Positions 8,231 to 15,853 of a stretch of DNA of 64,000 nt are shown here, one piece after another. Source of the DNA: Actinotalea subterranea. Lineage in GTDB: Bacteria; Actinomycetota; Actinomycetes; Actinomycetales; Cellulomonadaceae. Position 1 is the first letter of the stretch; each line of letters starts with the position of its first letter. The notes beneath the pieces were generated by a model. The model worked only from the letters and a program-made list of their open reading frames with translations, searched no databases and was not told the DNA's origin. The stretch covers positions 62,001 to 126,000 of the forward strand of contig NZ_VTTP01000011.1 of NCBI RefSeq assembly GCF_008364845.1, given 5' to 3'. The position numbers were made by a program, and so were the translations under genes.

Positions 8231-9250
8231 GTGGGGGCTGCCGTGATCGTCGAGGGGCTGCGCAAGACCTACGGGGCGCTGACCGCGGTCGACGACCTCA
8301 GCTTCACCATCCAGGAGGGCGAGGTCTTCGCGCTCCTCGGCCCGAACGGCGCGGGCAAGACCACGACGGTCGAGATCCTCGAGGGGCACCGCGCCCGCAC
8401 CGCGGGGCGCGTCGAGGTGCTCGGCCAGGACCCTTGGCGCGCGGGCCCGCAGCTGCGTGAACGCGTCGGCATCGTGCTCCAGGAGGCCGGCTTCGACGAC
8501 GAGTTCACGGTCCGCGAGATCGTGACCCTCTACCGCGGGCTGTACCCGAGACGGCTGGACGCCTCCGCGGTGATCGACCGTGTCGGCCTGACGGACAAGG
8601 CGGACGCGCGCGTCAAGACGCTCTCGGGCGGGCAGAGGCGCCGCCTCGACCTCGCGCTCGGGCTCGTCGGCGACCCCGACCTCCTCTTCCTCGACGAGCC
8701 GACGACGGGCTTCGACCCGTCAGCCCGTCGGCGCGCGTGGGACCTCGTCGAGGACCTCCGCTCGCTCGGCACGACGGTGCTGCTCACGACCCACTACCTG
8801 GACGAGGCCGAGCACCTCGCGGACCGGGTCGGGGTGGTCGTGCGCGGACGGCTCGTCGCGGTCGGCACGCCCGCCGAGCTGGGAGCGGGCCACCGCGCGG
8901 CGGTCGTCACCTTCCGGCTGCCCGACGGCATCGACGGCGCCGAGCTGCCACCGCTGGTCGGGACAGCCGTGCGCGAGGGGCTCGAGTGGCGCCTCGAGAC
9001 AGCGGAGCCGACCGCCGCGCTGCACGCCCTCACCGGCTGGGCGCTCGAGCGAGGCGTGGACGTCCCGGCGCTGACGGTGCGCAGGCCGTCGCTCGAGGAC
9101 GTGTACCTCGGGCTCGTCGGCGACCACGATGATGCGCCCGACGCCCACGCCGATGCCGACGCCGGCGCGGCCACCAAGGCGCACGGGCCCGCCGGTGCGC
9201 ACCGGCGCGGCGCGTCCCGGGGGACCCGCGACGAGGGCCGGCGGCGATGA
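8231..9250 (+). CDS. ABC-2 type exporter ATP-binding protein
   Basis: Nucleotide-binding subunit (339 aa) of a drug or lipid exporter. GTG 8231 has GGGAGG upstream. Walker A GPNGAGKTTT, signature LSGGQRRRLDLA, Walker B LLFLDEPTTGFD and the H-loop TTHYLDEAEHLADR are intact. The last 110 residues form the C-terminal extension usual in DrrA/CcmA-like exporters and end in a His/Asp/Ala-rich tail. The stop overlaps the ATG of the permease gene (ATGA), so the two form one transporter. The substrate cannot be told; antibiotic efflux is a common role for this type. Confidence 0.92.
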   Translation: MGAAVIVEGLRKTYGALTAVDDLSFTIQEGEVFALLGPNGAGKTTTVEILEGHRARTAGRVEVLGQDPWRAGPQLRERVGIVLQEAGFDDEFTVREIVTLYRGLYPRRLDASAVIDRVGLTDKADARVKTLSGGQRRRLDLALGLVGDPDLLFLDEPTTGFDPSARRRAWDLVEDLRSLGTTVLLTTHYLDEAEHLADRVGVVVRGRLVAVGTPAELGAGHRAAVVTFRLPDGIDGAELPPLVGTAVREGLEWRLETAEPTAALHALTGWALERGVDVPALTVRRPSLEDVYLGLVGDHDDAPDAHADADAGAATKAHGPAGAHRRGASRGTRDEGRRR

Positions 9251-11010
9251 CCGTGCCCGGTGCGGCGTCCCGCGCAGCCGCTGTCGGGGACCGCACGGTG
9301 CGCGACTCAGGTCCGCGGGGTGGCGGGCCCGGCGTCGCAACGATGCTCGCCGCGCAGGTGCGGCACGCCGCCACCGACCTGTGGCGCCAACGCGTGGTCG
9401 CCATCTTCACGTTCGCCATCCCGATGATCTGGCTCGTCGTGATCGGCGTCGTCGCGGGCAACGAGGCGGTCGACGAGACGACAGGCGTCCGGGTGATGCA
9501 GTTCGTGACGCCCACGGCCGTGGCGATGGGTGTCATCTACGCCGCGTTCCCGACCGTCGCGATCTCGTTGGTCGACGCGCGCGAGAGCGGCGTGCTCAAG
9601 CGCGTCCGTGGCACACCGATGCCCCCGTGGGTCTACCTGGCCGGCCGGGTCGGCGGCGCAGCGGTCTTCGCCCTCGCGGCCGTCGCCGCGATGCTCGTCC
9701 TCGGCGTCGTGGCGTACGACGTGCAGCTCTTCGCGCGCACGCTCCCGGCGTTCGTCGCGACGATCACGCTCGGCATCGTCGCGTTCGCGTCGATCGGGAC
9801 GGCCGTCGCGGCGCTGGCTCCGACGACGGCCGTGGCCCAGGCCGCCTCGATCGGCAGCGCGGTCGTCCTGTCCTTCCTGTCGGAGATGTTCACGTTCGGC
9901 GGTACGTCGCCGGCGTGGATGGAGACGACCGGCGACGTCCTCCCGCTGAAGCCGTTCGCCCAGGCGCTGCAGTCACAGCTCGACCCCTACGCCACCGGTG
10001 CCGGCTGGGAGCCCCGACGCCTGGCCGTCGTCGCTGCGTGGGGCGCGGCCGCCGCCCTCGTCGCGGTGCTGCGCTTCCGGTGGCTACCGTTCGCCGGTCG
10101 CGCGGGCGGTTCGGCGCGACCGGCGGGGGCCGTCGAAGCCCCGGCGACGTCCGGGACCCATGGGCGGCCCGACGCTCGGGAGCCCTCGCGCGACGCACCC
10201 GAGCCGGCGGGGTCCCAGGCAGCGGCGGGTCTCGTCGCGGGCGAGACCGGGCGCCCGTCCGCCCTGTCACTCGTCGCGGCGCAGGCGCGTGCAGCGAACC
10301 GGTCGATCTGGCGCGACGCCGGAGCGGTGTTCTTCGGCATCGCGATGCCCGTCGGCGTGTACGTGTTCATGGTGGGCAGCCAGCCCGACGGCGTGGTCGA
10401 CGGCGTACCCCTCGCCGTGCTGGTCGCCGCTGGAATGATCACGTGGGGCGTCGCCGTGAGCGCGTTCATGAACGTGCCCGAGGCCGTCGCGGCCGCGCGG
10501 GACAAGGGCGCGCTGAAGCGGTTGAGGGGGACCCCGCTGCGCCCCTGGCAGTACATGGCCGGCCGCACGGGCGTCACCCTCTGGCTCTCCCTGGTGATCG
10601 CGGTCCTCGTCCTCGCCGCCGCCGTGACCCTGCACGGCGTGGAGCTCACGGCGCCCGGGGTCGCCGTCGGCGTGGCGGTCCTGCTGGTCGGGACCCTGAG
10701 CCTCGCCGCGTGCGGCTTCGCCCTTGCGTCGCTCGTCCCCGAGGCGCGCGCCGTCGGGCCGGTGGCCCTCGTGATCCTGCTCCCGCTCGCGTTCCTGTCC
10801 GACATCTTCTTCGTCGGGGGACCGGCGTGGATGGGGACCGTCGGCGGTCTCTTCCCGCTCAAGCACCTGCAGAACGCGCTCGTCGCCGCCTGGGACCCGG
10901 CGGGGGCGACCCTCGCGTGGGAGCACCTGGCGGTGCTTGCCCTCTGGCTCGTCGTCGCCGGTCTGGTCGCCGTGCGCCGGTTCCGCTGGACCGCGGCGGG
11001 CGATCGCTGA
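9247..11010 (+). CDS. ABC-2 type permease with two fused transmembrane modules
   Basis: Membrane subunit (587 aa), about twice the usual ABC-2 permease length. It is an internal duplication. LKRVRGTPMPPWVYLAGR in the first half is matched by LKRLRGTPLRPWQYMAGR in the second. LSFLSEMFTFGG...LPLKPF is matched by LAFLSDIFFVGG...FPLKHL. Each half has about six hydrophobic segments, joined by a Pro/Ala/Arg-rich linker near residues 285-340. The fusion would give a complete transporter of one permease chain with two ATPase subunits. The gene is coupled to the ATPase gene by an ATGA overlap. Confidence 0.9.
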   Translation: MTVPGAASRAAAVGDRTVRDSGPRGGGPGVATMLAAQVRHAATDLWRQRVVAIFTFAIPMIWLVVIGVVAGNEAVDETTGVRVMQFVTPTAVAMGVIYAAFPTVAISLVDARESGVLKRVRGTPMPPWVYLAGRVGGAAVFALAAVAAMLVLGVVAYDVQLFARTLPAFVATITLGIVAFASIGTAVAALAPTTAVAQAASIGSAVVLSFLSEMFTFGGTSPAWMETTGDVLPLKPFAQALQSQLDPYATGAGWEPRRLAVVAAWGAAAALVAVLRFRWLPFAGRAGGSARPAGAVEAPATSGTHGRPDAREPSRDAPEPAGSQAAAGLVAGETGRPSALSLVAAQARAANRSIWRDAGAVFFGIAMPVGVYVFMVGSQPDGVVDGVPLAVLVAAGMITWGVAVSAFMNVPEAVAAARDKGALKRLRGTPLRPWQYMAGRTGVTLWLSLVIAVLVLAAAVTLHGVELTAPGVAVGVAVLLVGTLSLAACGFALASLVPEARAVGPVALVILLPLAFLSDIFFVGGPAWMGTVGGLFPLKHLQNALVAAWDPAGATLAWEHLAVLALWLVVAGLVAVRRFRWTAAGDR

Positions 11011-11048
11011 GACGTCGGCCGGGTGATCGGCGAGACGTCGGCCGGGGC
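11003..11048. repeat. 23-bp tandem duplication at the permease stop codon
   Basis: Two near-identical 23-bp units (11003-11025 and 11026-11048) share GAGACGTCGGCCGGG. The first contains the TGA stop of the permease gene. It looks like a replication-slippage duplication in the gene's tail. The remaining bases to 11098 carry no gene. Confidence 0.7.
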
Positions 11049-11098
11049 GGCGCGGGCCGCCTCCGCGTCCCCACGCCCCGGAGCCCTAGAGCCCACCC

Positions 11099-11518
11099 TC
11101 AGGTGCGCGCGTCCCGCGTCCTGCGGTCGTTCGCCCGCTGGATGGCGTCCACGAGCTGCTCCTTGGTCATCGTCGACCGCCCGCGGACCTCGAGCCGCCG
11201 AGCGACCTCGTAGAGGTGCGCCTTGGACGCTCGGGCGTCCACCCCGCCGGCGGTCGGCCGACGGCTGCCGCGACCCTCACGTGAGTGCTCGTCGGAGGGG
11301 CCCGGCGAGTCCTTGGGCTCCCAGTGGTCACCGATCTTCTCGTACGAGTGCTTGAGCGCCGCGTAAGCCACCCGGTGCGCGCGCTCGGCGTCGTCGTACT
11401 CGTCCGCCGCCGCGTCGTGGGCCTTGGCGAACGTCCGTTGCGCCTTGGCGTCGGAGCGCTTGAGGGTGTCCGGGAGCTCGGACTGCTTGGGCTGCCCGCC
11501 TCGTGTCGTCTTCGGCAT
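11099..11518 (-). CDS. ChaB-domain protein with C-terminal Rho-N/SAP-like helices
   Basis: Small soluble protein (139 aa). ATG 11518 has AGGGAGG upstream. The N-terminal half contains LPDTLKRSDAKAQRTFAKAH and AYAALKHSYEKIGDHW, the ChaB fold. E. coli ChaB was linked to cation transport regulation, but the role in actinomycetes is not established. The last 40 residues (SKAHLYEVARRLEVRGRSTM, then TKEQLVDAIQ) resemble the Rho N-terminal or SAP helix pair that binds nucleic acid or protein. A Ser/Gly/Arg-rich linker joins the two parts. It stands alone between the convergent ABC operon and the second VanY gene. Confidence 0.85.
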   Translation of the reverse strand: MPKTTRGGQPKQSELPDTLKRSDAKAQRTFAKAHDAAADEYDDAERAHRVAYAALKHSYEKIGDHWEPKDSPGPSDEHSREGRGSRRPTAGGVDARASKAHLYEVARRLEVRGRSTMTKEQLVDAIQRANDRRTRDART

Positions 11519-11737
11519 CTCACGCCTCCCTGGTCGCTGCGGTGAGCCGCGGCCGTGACTGCGACCGCGGCGTGCGGCGGCCTCGGGTGGGCGCCGCTCC
11601 TCCACCATCGGTCGCCGCGGTCGTGCCCGCCACCGGTCGCGCCCACGACCCGTTCCCGCCCACGACGGCCACCGGCTGTGCCCGCCGGTGCGGTGGGTGC
11701 GACCAGACGCCGGACGCCGGGCGGCCCGGCGCGCTGG

Positions 11738-13486
11738 TCAGTCCTCGGTGCCGTACTCCCAGTGCCACGGCTCGGCGGGCCCCGCACCGCCGGGCTGCAT
11801 GTAGCTCGGGTGGTGCCAGCCGAAGCGACCTGCGTTCTCGCGCATCCACCGGTACGTCGGCAGGTCGAACTGCCCGAGGGACCCGAACCCGTCGAGGTCG
11901 ACGGCGAGCCCGAGGCCGTGGTTCGACGTCCCGGGCGCGCTCGCGAGGCCCCCTCGGGCCCGCTTGGTCGCGACCTGGGCCGCGTAGTCGCGGTAGGAGC
12001 TCGTGACGTCGAGGTCACGGTCGAAGCGCTCCGCGAAAGCGACGTTGAGCTCCTCGAGCGCCGCTGCCGCGTCGCACCGCAGGAGCACGTCGGCCTCGAA
12101 CGCCACGCCGCACAGCACGTCGACGGGGATCGCGCCGTTCTCGGCGGCAGCGGCCTCCTCGACGCGGGAGGCACGCTCGGCCGCGGCGCGTGCCGCCGCC
12201 TCGGCCTCGGCAGCGGCACGGGCGGCGGCCTCGGCCTCGGCGCGGGCGACCGCAGCCGTCGTGCCCACCTCCTGCGACATGACGAGCACCTGCTCGGCGG
12301 CCGCGACCATCTGCGCCGTCGCCACCAGGTCGACGGAGGCGTCGGGCAGCACGGCCTCGGAGAGCGGGGCACGGGCCGCCGACCTGGACGCCGTCGCGGA
12401 CCGCAGGGACATCGGGTCGGCCGGGACGTCGATGCCGATGGCGTTCGTGGCGTCCTCGGGCGCGACCGCGGGCTCGGGGGCGGAGGCGGCGGGGTGTCCG
12501 GCGTCGGTCGTCGTGACAGGCGCGGTCGTGCTCGACGTCGGCGAGACTCGCTCGGTCGCGGGTGTGTCCGACGTCGGGCTGCCCTCGGGCGCATCCGTCA
12601 TCGCCTCGAGCCCGGCCGTGGTGACAGTCGTCGCGAGCGCGTGCCCTGTCGCAGCGATGAGGTCCGCGAGCTCGGCCCGAGCCGAGGTGAGCGGCGAGAT
12701 GGTCTCGGCGGTCAGCACCGGCGTCGCCGTCCCGACGGCGGCGTCGGCGGCCGCGACGGCCGCGTGGGCGAGCTCGAGCGCCTCGGTGCGGCGCACCGTC
12801 GCGAACGCCGTCGCCTGGAGGGTCATGCGGTTGGCGGCGGCGACGTCGACACGGGCCTGGTGCGCGAGCTCCAGGTCCTGGGCGACGAGCACGGCTGACC
12901 TGTGGGCGTCGCGCGCGGCCTGGTCGAGGCAGACCTGGGTGATCCCGCCGGCGAGGAAGGCCGTGGAGAGGAGCGCGACGGCGCCAGGGCGCACCACGAG
13001 CGTCCCGAGCGGTCCACGGAGCCAGGTCGGCACGGCTGCGGCGCCCGCCGTCGTCGGGCCGCTCGGTCGACCCGCCCGTGGCACCCCGCCGAGCCTGGCC
13101 TCGCGAGCTGCCGACGCCGCGTGCGCCCGCCGGGCGCCGCCGGATCCTGCGACTGCCGGGCGCGCCCGCGGTGCGCGCGGCCTGAGCGTCTCGGCCAGAC
13201 GCGCCAGTGGAGCGGTGGCCTCGGCCTTCGGAGCGCGTCGCCGTCCGTGCACGGGCGCGGCGGGCGCTGGTGCGGTGGGCACGAGGGACGTGGGCGCGGG
13301 TGTCGCGGGCACGAGGGACGCGGGCGCGGTGGGCACGAGGGACGTGGGTGCGGGTGCGGGGCTGGTCAGGGTTCGCGCGCTGTGCTGCCCGCCGCTGCGG
13401 AGCGGGGGACGCGCGCTCTCGGCCTCGCGCCGACGCTCAGCCTCGCGCAGGGCACGGCGCGTCGTCCCACCGTGCTCCGGCTCCAT
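11738..13486 (-). CDS. Second membrane-anchored M15 (VanY-type) peptidase
   Basis: Paralogue of the protein at 6205-7851, 582 aa from ATG 13486 (GGAGG about 12 bases upstream). It has the same layout. The N-terminus has one TRRALREAE copy (residues 9-17), a Pro/Ala/Thr low-complexity region made of TSLVPTAPA-like repeats, and a membrane helix containing AVALLSTAFLAGG. An alanine/glutamate-rich helical stalk follows. The C-terminal VanY domain has SSYRDYAAQVA, SNHGLGLAVD and EPWHWEYG, so the zinc ligands are present. The substrate is expected to be peptidoglycan stem peptides. The start is fairly secure because upstream codons look non-coding. No regulatory site is evident. Confidence 0.86.
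   Translation of the reverse strand: MEPEHGGTTRRALREAERRREAESARPPLRSGGQHSARTLTSPAPAPTSLVPTAPASLVPATPAPTSLVPTAPAPAAPVHGRRRAPKAEATAPLARLAETLRPRAPRARPAVAGSGGARRAHAASAAREARLGGVPRAGRPSGPTTAGAAAVPTWLRGPLGTLVVRPGAVALLSTAFLAGGITQVCLDQAARDAHRSAVLVAQDLELAHQARVDVAAANRMTLQATAFATVRRTEALELAHAAVAAADAAVGTATPVLTAETISPLTSARAELADLIAATGHALATTVTTAGLEAMTDAPEGSPTSDTPATERVSPTSSTTAPVTTTDAGHPAASAPEPAVAPEDATNAIGIDVPADPMSLRSATASRSAARAPLSEAVLPDASVDLVATAQMVAAAEQVLVMSQEVGTTAAVARAEAEAAARAAAEAEAAARAAAERASRVEEAAAAENGAIPVDVLCGVAFEADVLLRCDAAAALEELNVAFAERFDRDLDVTSSYRDYAAQVATKRARGGLASAPGTSNHGLGLAVDLDGFGSLGQFDLPTYRWMRENAGRFGWHHPSYMQPGGAGPAEPWHWEYGTED
13272..13356 (-). repeat. Imperfect repeats coding a Pro/Ala/Thr spacer in the VanY paralogue
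   Basis: Three copies of a GGGCACGAGGGACG core (plus-strand reading) lie in 13272-13356; the outer 31-base copies (13272-13302 and 13326-13356) differ by one base. They encode the TSLVPTAPA-like repeats of the cytoplasmic spacer. Such repeats can vary in number between strains. Confidence 0.6.
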
Positions 13487-13741
13487 GCGCCTGGTGTCCC
13501 CTCCGTCGTCGTGCGTGCTCCTGTCCTGTCGGCTCGTGGGGCCCGGACCTGAAGGGTCCGACCGGGTGGTTCCTGGCGTGTCGGACCGGAACCGCGCCCC
13601 GGGTTGTTCATCGCCGCCGCGGAGCCGGGGCAGCGGTGTGTGCGCGCCCGCGGGAGCGGCCCCGCGCGCGGGACGGGGCGCGCCGCCGCGCCGGCCTGCC
13701 GCGACGCCTGGGGCGGCGATCGGGTCCGTAGGATCTCGTCC

Positions 13742-15286
13742 ATGCGCCATCCCAGGGACGTCCGGCGCCTCGTGCGTCGCGTCCTGTCGGGACCGCCCAC
13801 GCTCGAGGTGGGTCGCCGCTCGCAGGACGCCGGGCTCGACGAGACAGTCGTGCGGGGCGCCATGGAGCTCGCGCTCCGCGTGGGCGAGGCGATGCTCTCC
13901 CTGGGCGCGGCCGCCGCCGACGTCGCTGCCGCGATCCTCGCCATCACCCGCGCGTTCGGGCTCCTCGGCTGCCAGGTGGATGTCACGTTCACCGCCATCA
14001 CGCTGTCCTACGACCGCGGTCGGTCCGTCGCGCCGGTCACGCTCATGCGCGTCGTCACGGGTCGTGTGGACGACTACGGGCGGCTCAGCGGCGTGCTCAG
14101 GGTCGCGAAGGAGGTCGCTGCTCGGCCGGTGCGGCCGGTGGACGCGCTGGCGACGCTGGACGCGGCCGACGCGCGGCTCGACGAGGTGGTGTCTGCGCCG
14201 CACCCGTACCCGCGGTGGCTCGTGACCGTGCTGCTCGCGGTCATGGCGGCGGCGGTCGCGATCCTCCTCGGGGGCGGGTTCGCGGTCGCGGCGGTGGCGG
14301 GCCTGACGACGGTGGGCATCGACCGGGCCGTGTGGCGGCTCGCGCGGTGGGGCCTGCCGCCGTTCTTCCGTCAGGCCGCGGGCGCGGCGATCGCCACGGC
14401 CGTCGCCGTGGGCATCCTCGTGGCCGCGCCGCACCTGCCGTTCGAGCTCGTCCACCTGCCGCCGTCCCTCGTGGTGGCGTCAGGCATCGTGGTGCTCCTC
14501 GCCGGTCTCTCCCTCGTGGGATCCGCCGAGGACGCGATCAGCGGCTTCCCAGTCACCGCGAGCGGGCGTGCCTTCGAGGTGGTCGTGCTGACGCTGGGGA
14601 TCGTCGCGGGCATCGGCGGCGTGCTGGACATGGCGCGTCGGGCCGGTGTGCCCCTCGAGGTCATCGCCGTGCCGACGAACAGCTCCCCGCTCGTCGTGCA
14701 GGCGCTGGCCGCGGCTCTCGTGGCCGCGGCCTGGGGGTTGGCGAGCTATGCGCGGCTGCGGGCCGCGGCTGCATCGGCCGCGGCCGGTGGTGTCGCGTGG
14801 GTGATCTTCACCGTCGCGACCGGGTGGGGTCTGGGCGCGGCGGTCGCGAGCGCCGTCGCCGCGCTGGTGATCGGCTTCCTCGCCGAGTCGGTGGGCCCTC
14901 ACCTGCGGGTTCCGCCACTCGTGATCTCCGTGTGCGGAATCGTCCCGCTGCTCCCGGGTCTGGCGATCTACCGCGCGTTGTTCCAGCTTGTCAGTGAGCC
15001 CGCGTCGAACGGGGGCATGGGGCCCGGCGCGACGGGTCTCGTCGCCGCGGCGACGGTCGGGCTGGGTCTGGCAGCCGGCGTCACGCTCGGCGAGTTCGTC
15101 GCGGCCGCGTGGCGCCGGGGACGCGAGGCGCGTCGGGACCGGGCGCTCGCGCCGGCCGGCACCGGGGCGAGCGCCCGGCCCCAGGACGTCGCTGCAGGGG
15201 ATGGACAGACGCTCTCGGCCTCGTCCGCGACCCTTGAGGCACCCGACGTCGACGCGCTGCCGGCCGCGGACGCGTCCACGCCGTAG
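13742..15286 (+). CDS. Threonine/serine exporter, ThrE family
   Basis: Integral membrane amino acid exporter (514 aa). The N-terminal cytosolic domain (about 30-160; LALRVGEAMLSLGAAAADVA, then FGLLGCQVDVTFTAI) and ten or so hydrophobic segments after residue 155 are characteristic of ThrE, which combines the halves that other bacteria encode separately. A proline- and alanine-rich hydrophilic tail ends the protein. ATG 13742 lies seven bases after TAGGAT (13729-13734), which suggests a leaderless transcript. The upstream 255 bases shared with the VanY gene hold no other gene. Substrate assignment to Thr/Ser rests on family membership only. Confidence 0.87.
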   Translation: MRHPRDVRRLVRRVLSGPPTLEVGRRSQDAGLDETVVRGAMELALRVGEAMLSLGAAAADVAAAILAITRAFGLLGCQVDVTFTAITLSYDRGRSVAPVTLMRVVTGRVDDYGRLSGVLRVAKEVAARPVRPVDALATLDAADARLDEVVSAPHPYPRWLVTVLLAVMAAAVAILLGGGFAVAAVAGLTTVGIDRAVWRLARWGLPPFFRQAAGAAIATAVAVGILVAAPHLPFELVHLPPSLVVASGIVVLLAGLSLVGSAEDAISGFPVTASGRAFEVVVLTLGIVAGIGGVLDMARRAGVPLEVIAVPTNSSPLVVQALAAALVAAAWGLASYARLRAAAASAAAGGVAWVIFTVATGWGLGAAVASAVAALVIGFLAESVGPHLRVPPLVISVCGIVPLLPGLAIYRALFQLVSEPASNGGMGPGATGLVAAATVGLGLAAGVTLGEFVAAAWRRGREARRDRALAPAGTGASARPQDVAAGDGQTLSASSATLEAPDVDALPAADASTP

Positions 15287-15376
15287 CCACGGCCGCCGCG
15301 TAGGCACGGGCGCGCCGGCCCGGTCGGCTCCGGCTCCGCGAGGACGGCCCCGCACGCGCGGTGGCGGCGTCGAGCG

Positions 15377-15691
15377 TCAGTCGCCGAGCGCCCTGGTGTG
15401 CGGGGCGCTCGGCGCGGCCTCCGGCGACTCGGGGATGGGCGGGTCCGCGGGGCCGGGCAGCGGAATGCCGGGGCTCGCGGCACGGGCCAGCCCGTCAGCG
15501 ATGGTCCCGACGAGCTCGCCGGCCGCCACAGGGTCGAGCCGGACGCTGGCCACGCACCTGCCGAACCGCCAGGTGCTGACCACGAAGACACGGTCCTGGG
15601 CGTGCCACGTCACCTGGAGGGCGCGGTGCTGACCGCGGACGTCGGGCAGTGCGGCCGAGCCCGCCAGGGGTAGTGCGATCACCTCTCCCAT
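15377..15691 (-). CDS. Small conserved actinobacterial protein of unknown function
   Basis: Protein of 104 aa starting at ATG 15691. The first 70 residues have a beta-rich pattern with VIALPLAGS, ALQVTWH, VFVVSTWRFGRCVASVRLDP and an amphipathic helix. The last 25 are Pro-rich. I recognise it only as a type of small protein widespread in actinomycetes, with no assigned function. It stands alone between the convergent ThrE gene and nrdJ. Confidence 0.65.
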   Translation of the reverse strand: MGEVIALPLAGSAALPDVRGQHRALQVTWHAQDRVFVVSTWRFGRCVASVRLDPVAAGELVGTIADGLARAASPGIPLPGPADPPIPESPEAAPSAPHTRALGD

Positions 15692-15769
15692 AGATGCACG
15701 ATGCTCCGGTCCGGGCCTCCTGTCGAGGGGCCGTGAGGGCGCCGTGCGGGTGATGTGCGGGGTCCGGGT

Positions 15770-15812
15770 ACCGAAGGACCCCGCCGAGCGGTGCTCGACG
15801 GGGTCCTTCGGT
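15770..15812 (-). terminator. Strong hairpin downstream of nrdJ
   Basis: Arms 15770-15789 and 15793-15812 pair over 20 bases with one mismatch around a three-base loop. There is no clear T-run, as is common in high-GC actinomycetes. It sits 42 bases beyond the nrdJ stop and should end that transcript. Confidence 0.8.
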
Positions 15813-15853
15813 TCTGTGACCGGTCGGTCTAGGTCACCCGGTGCGGCGTGCGG

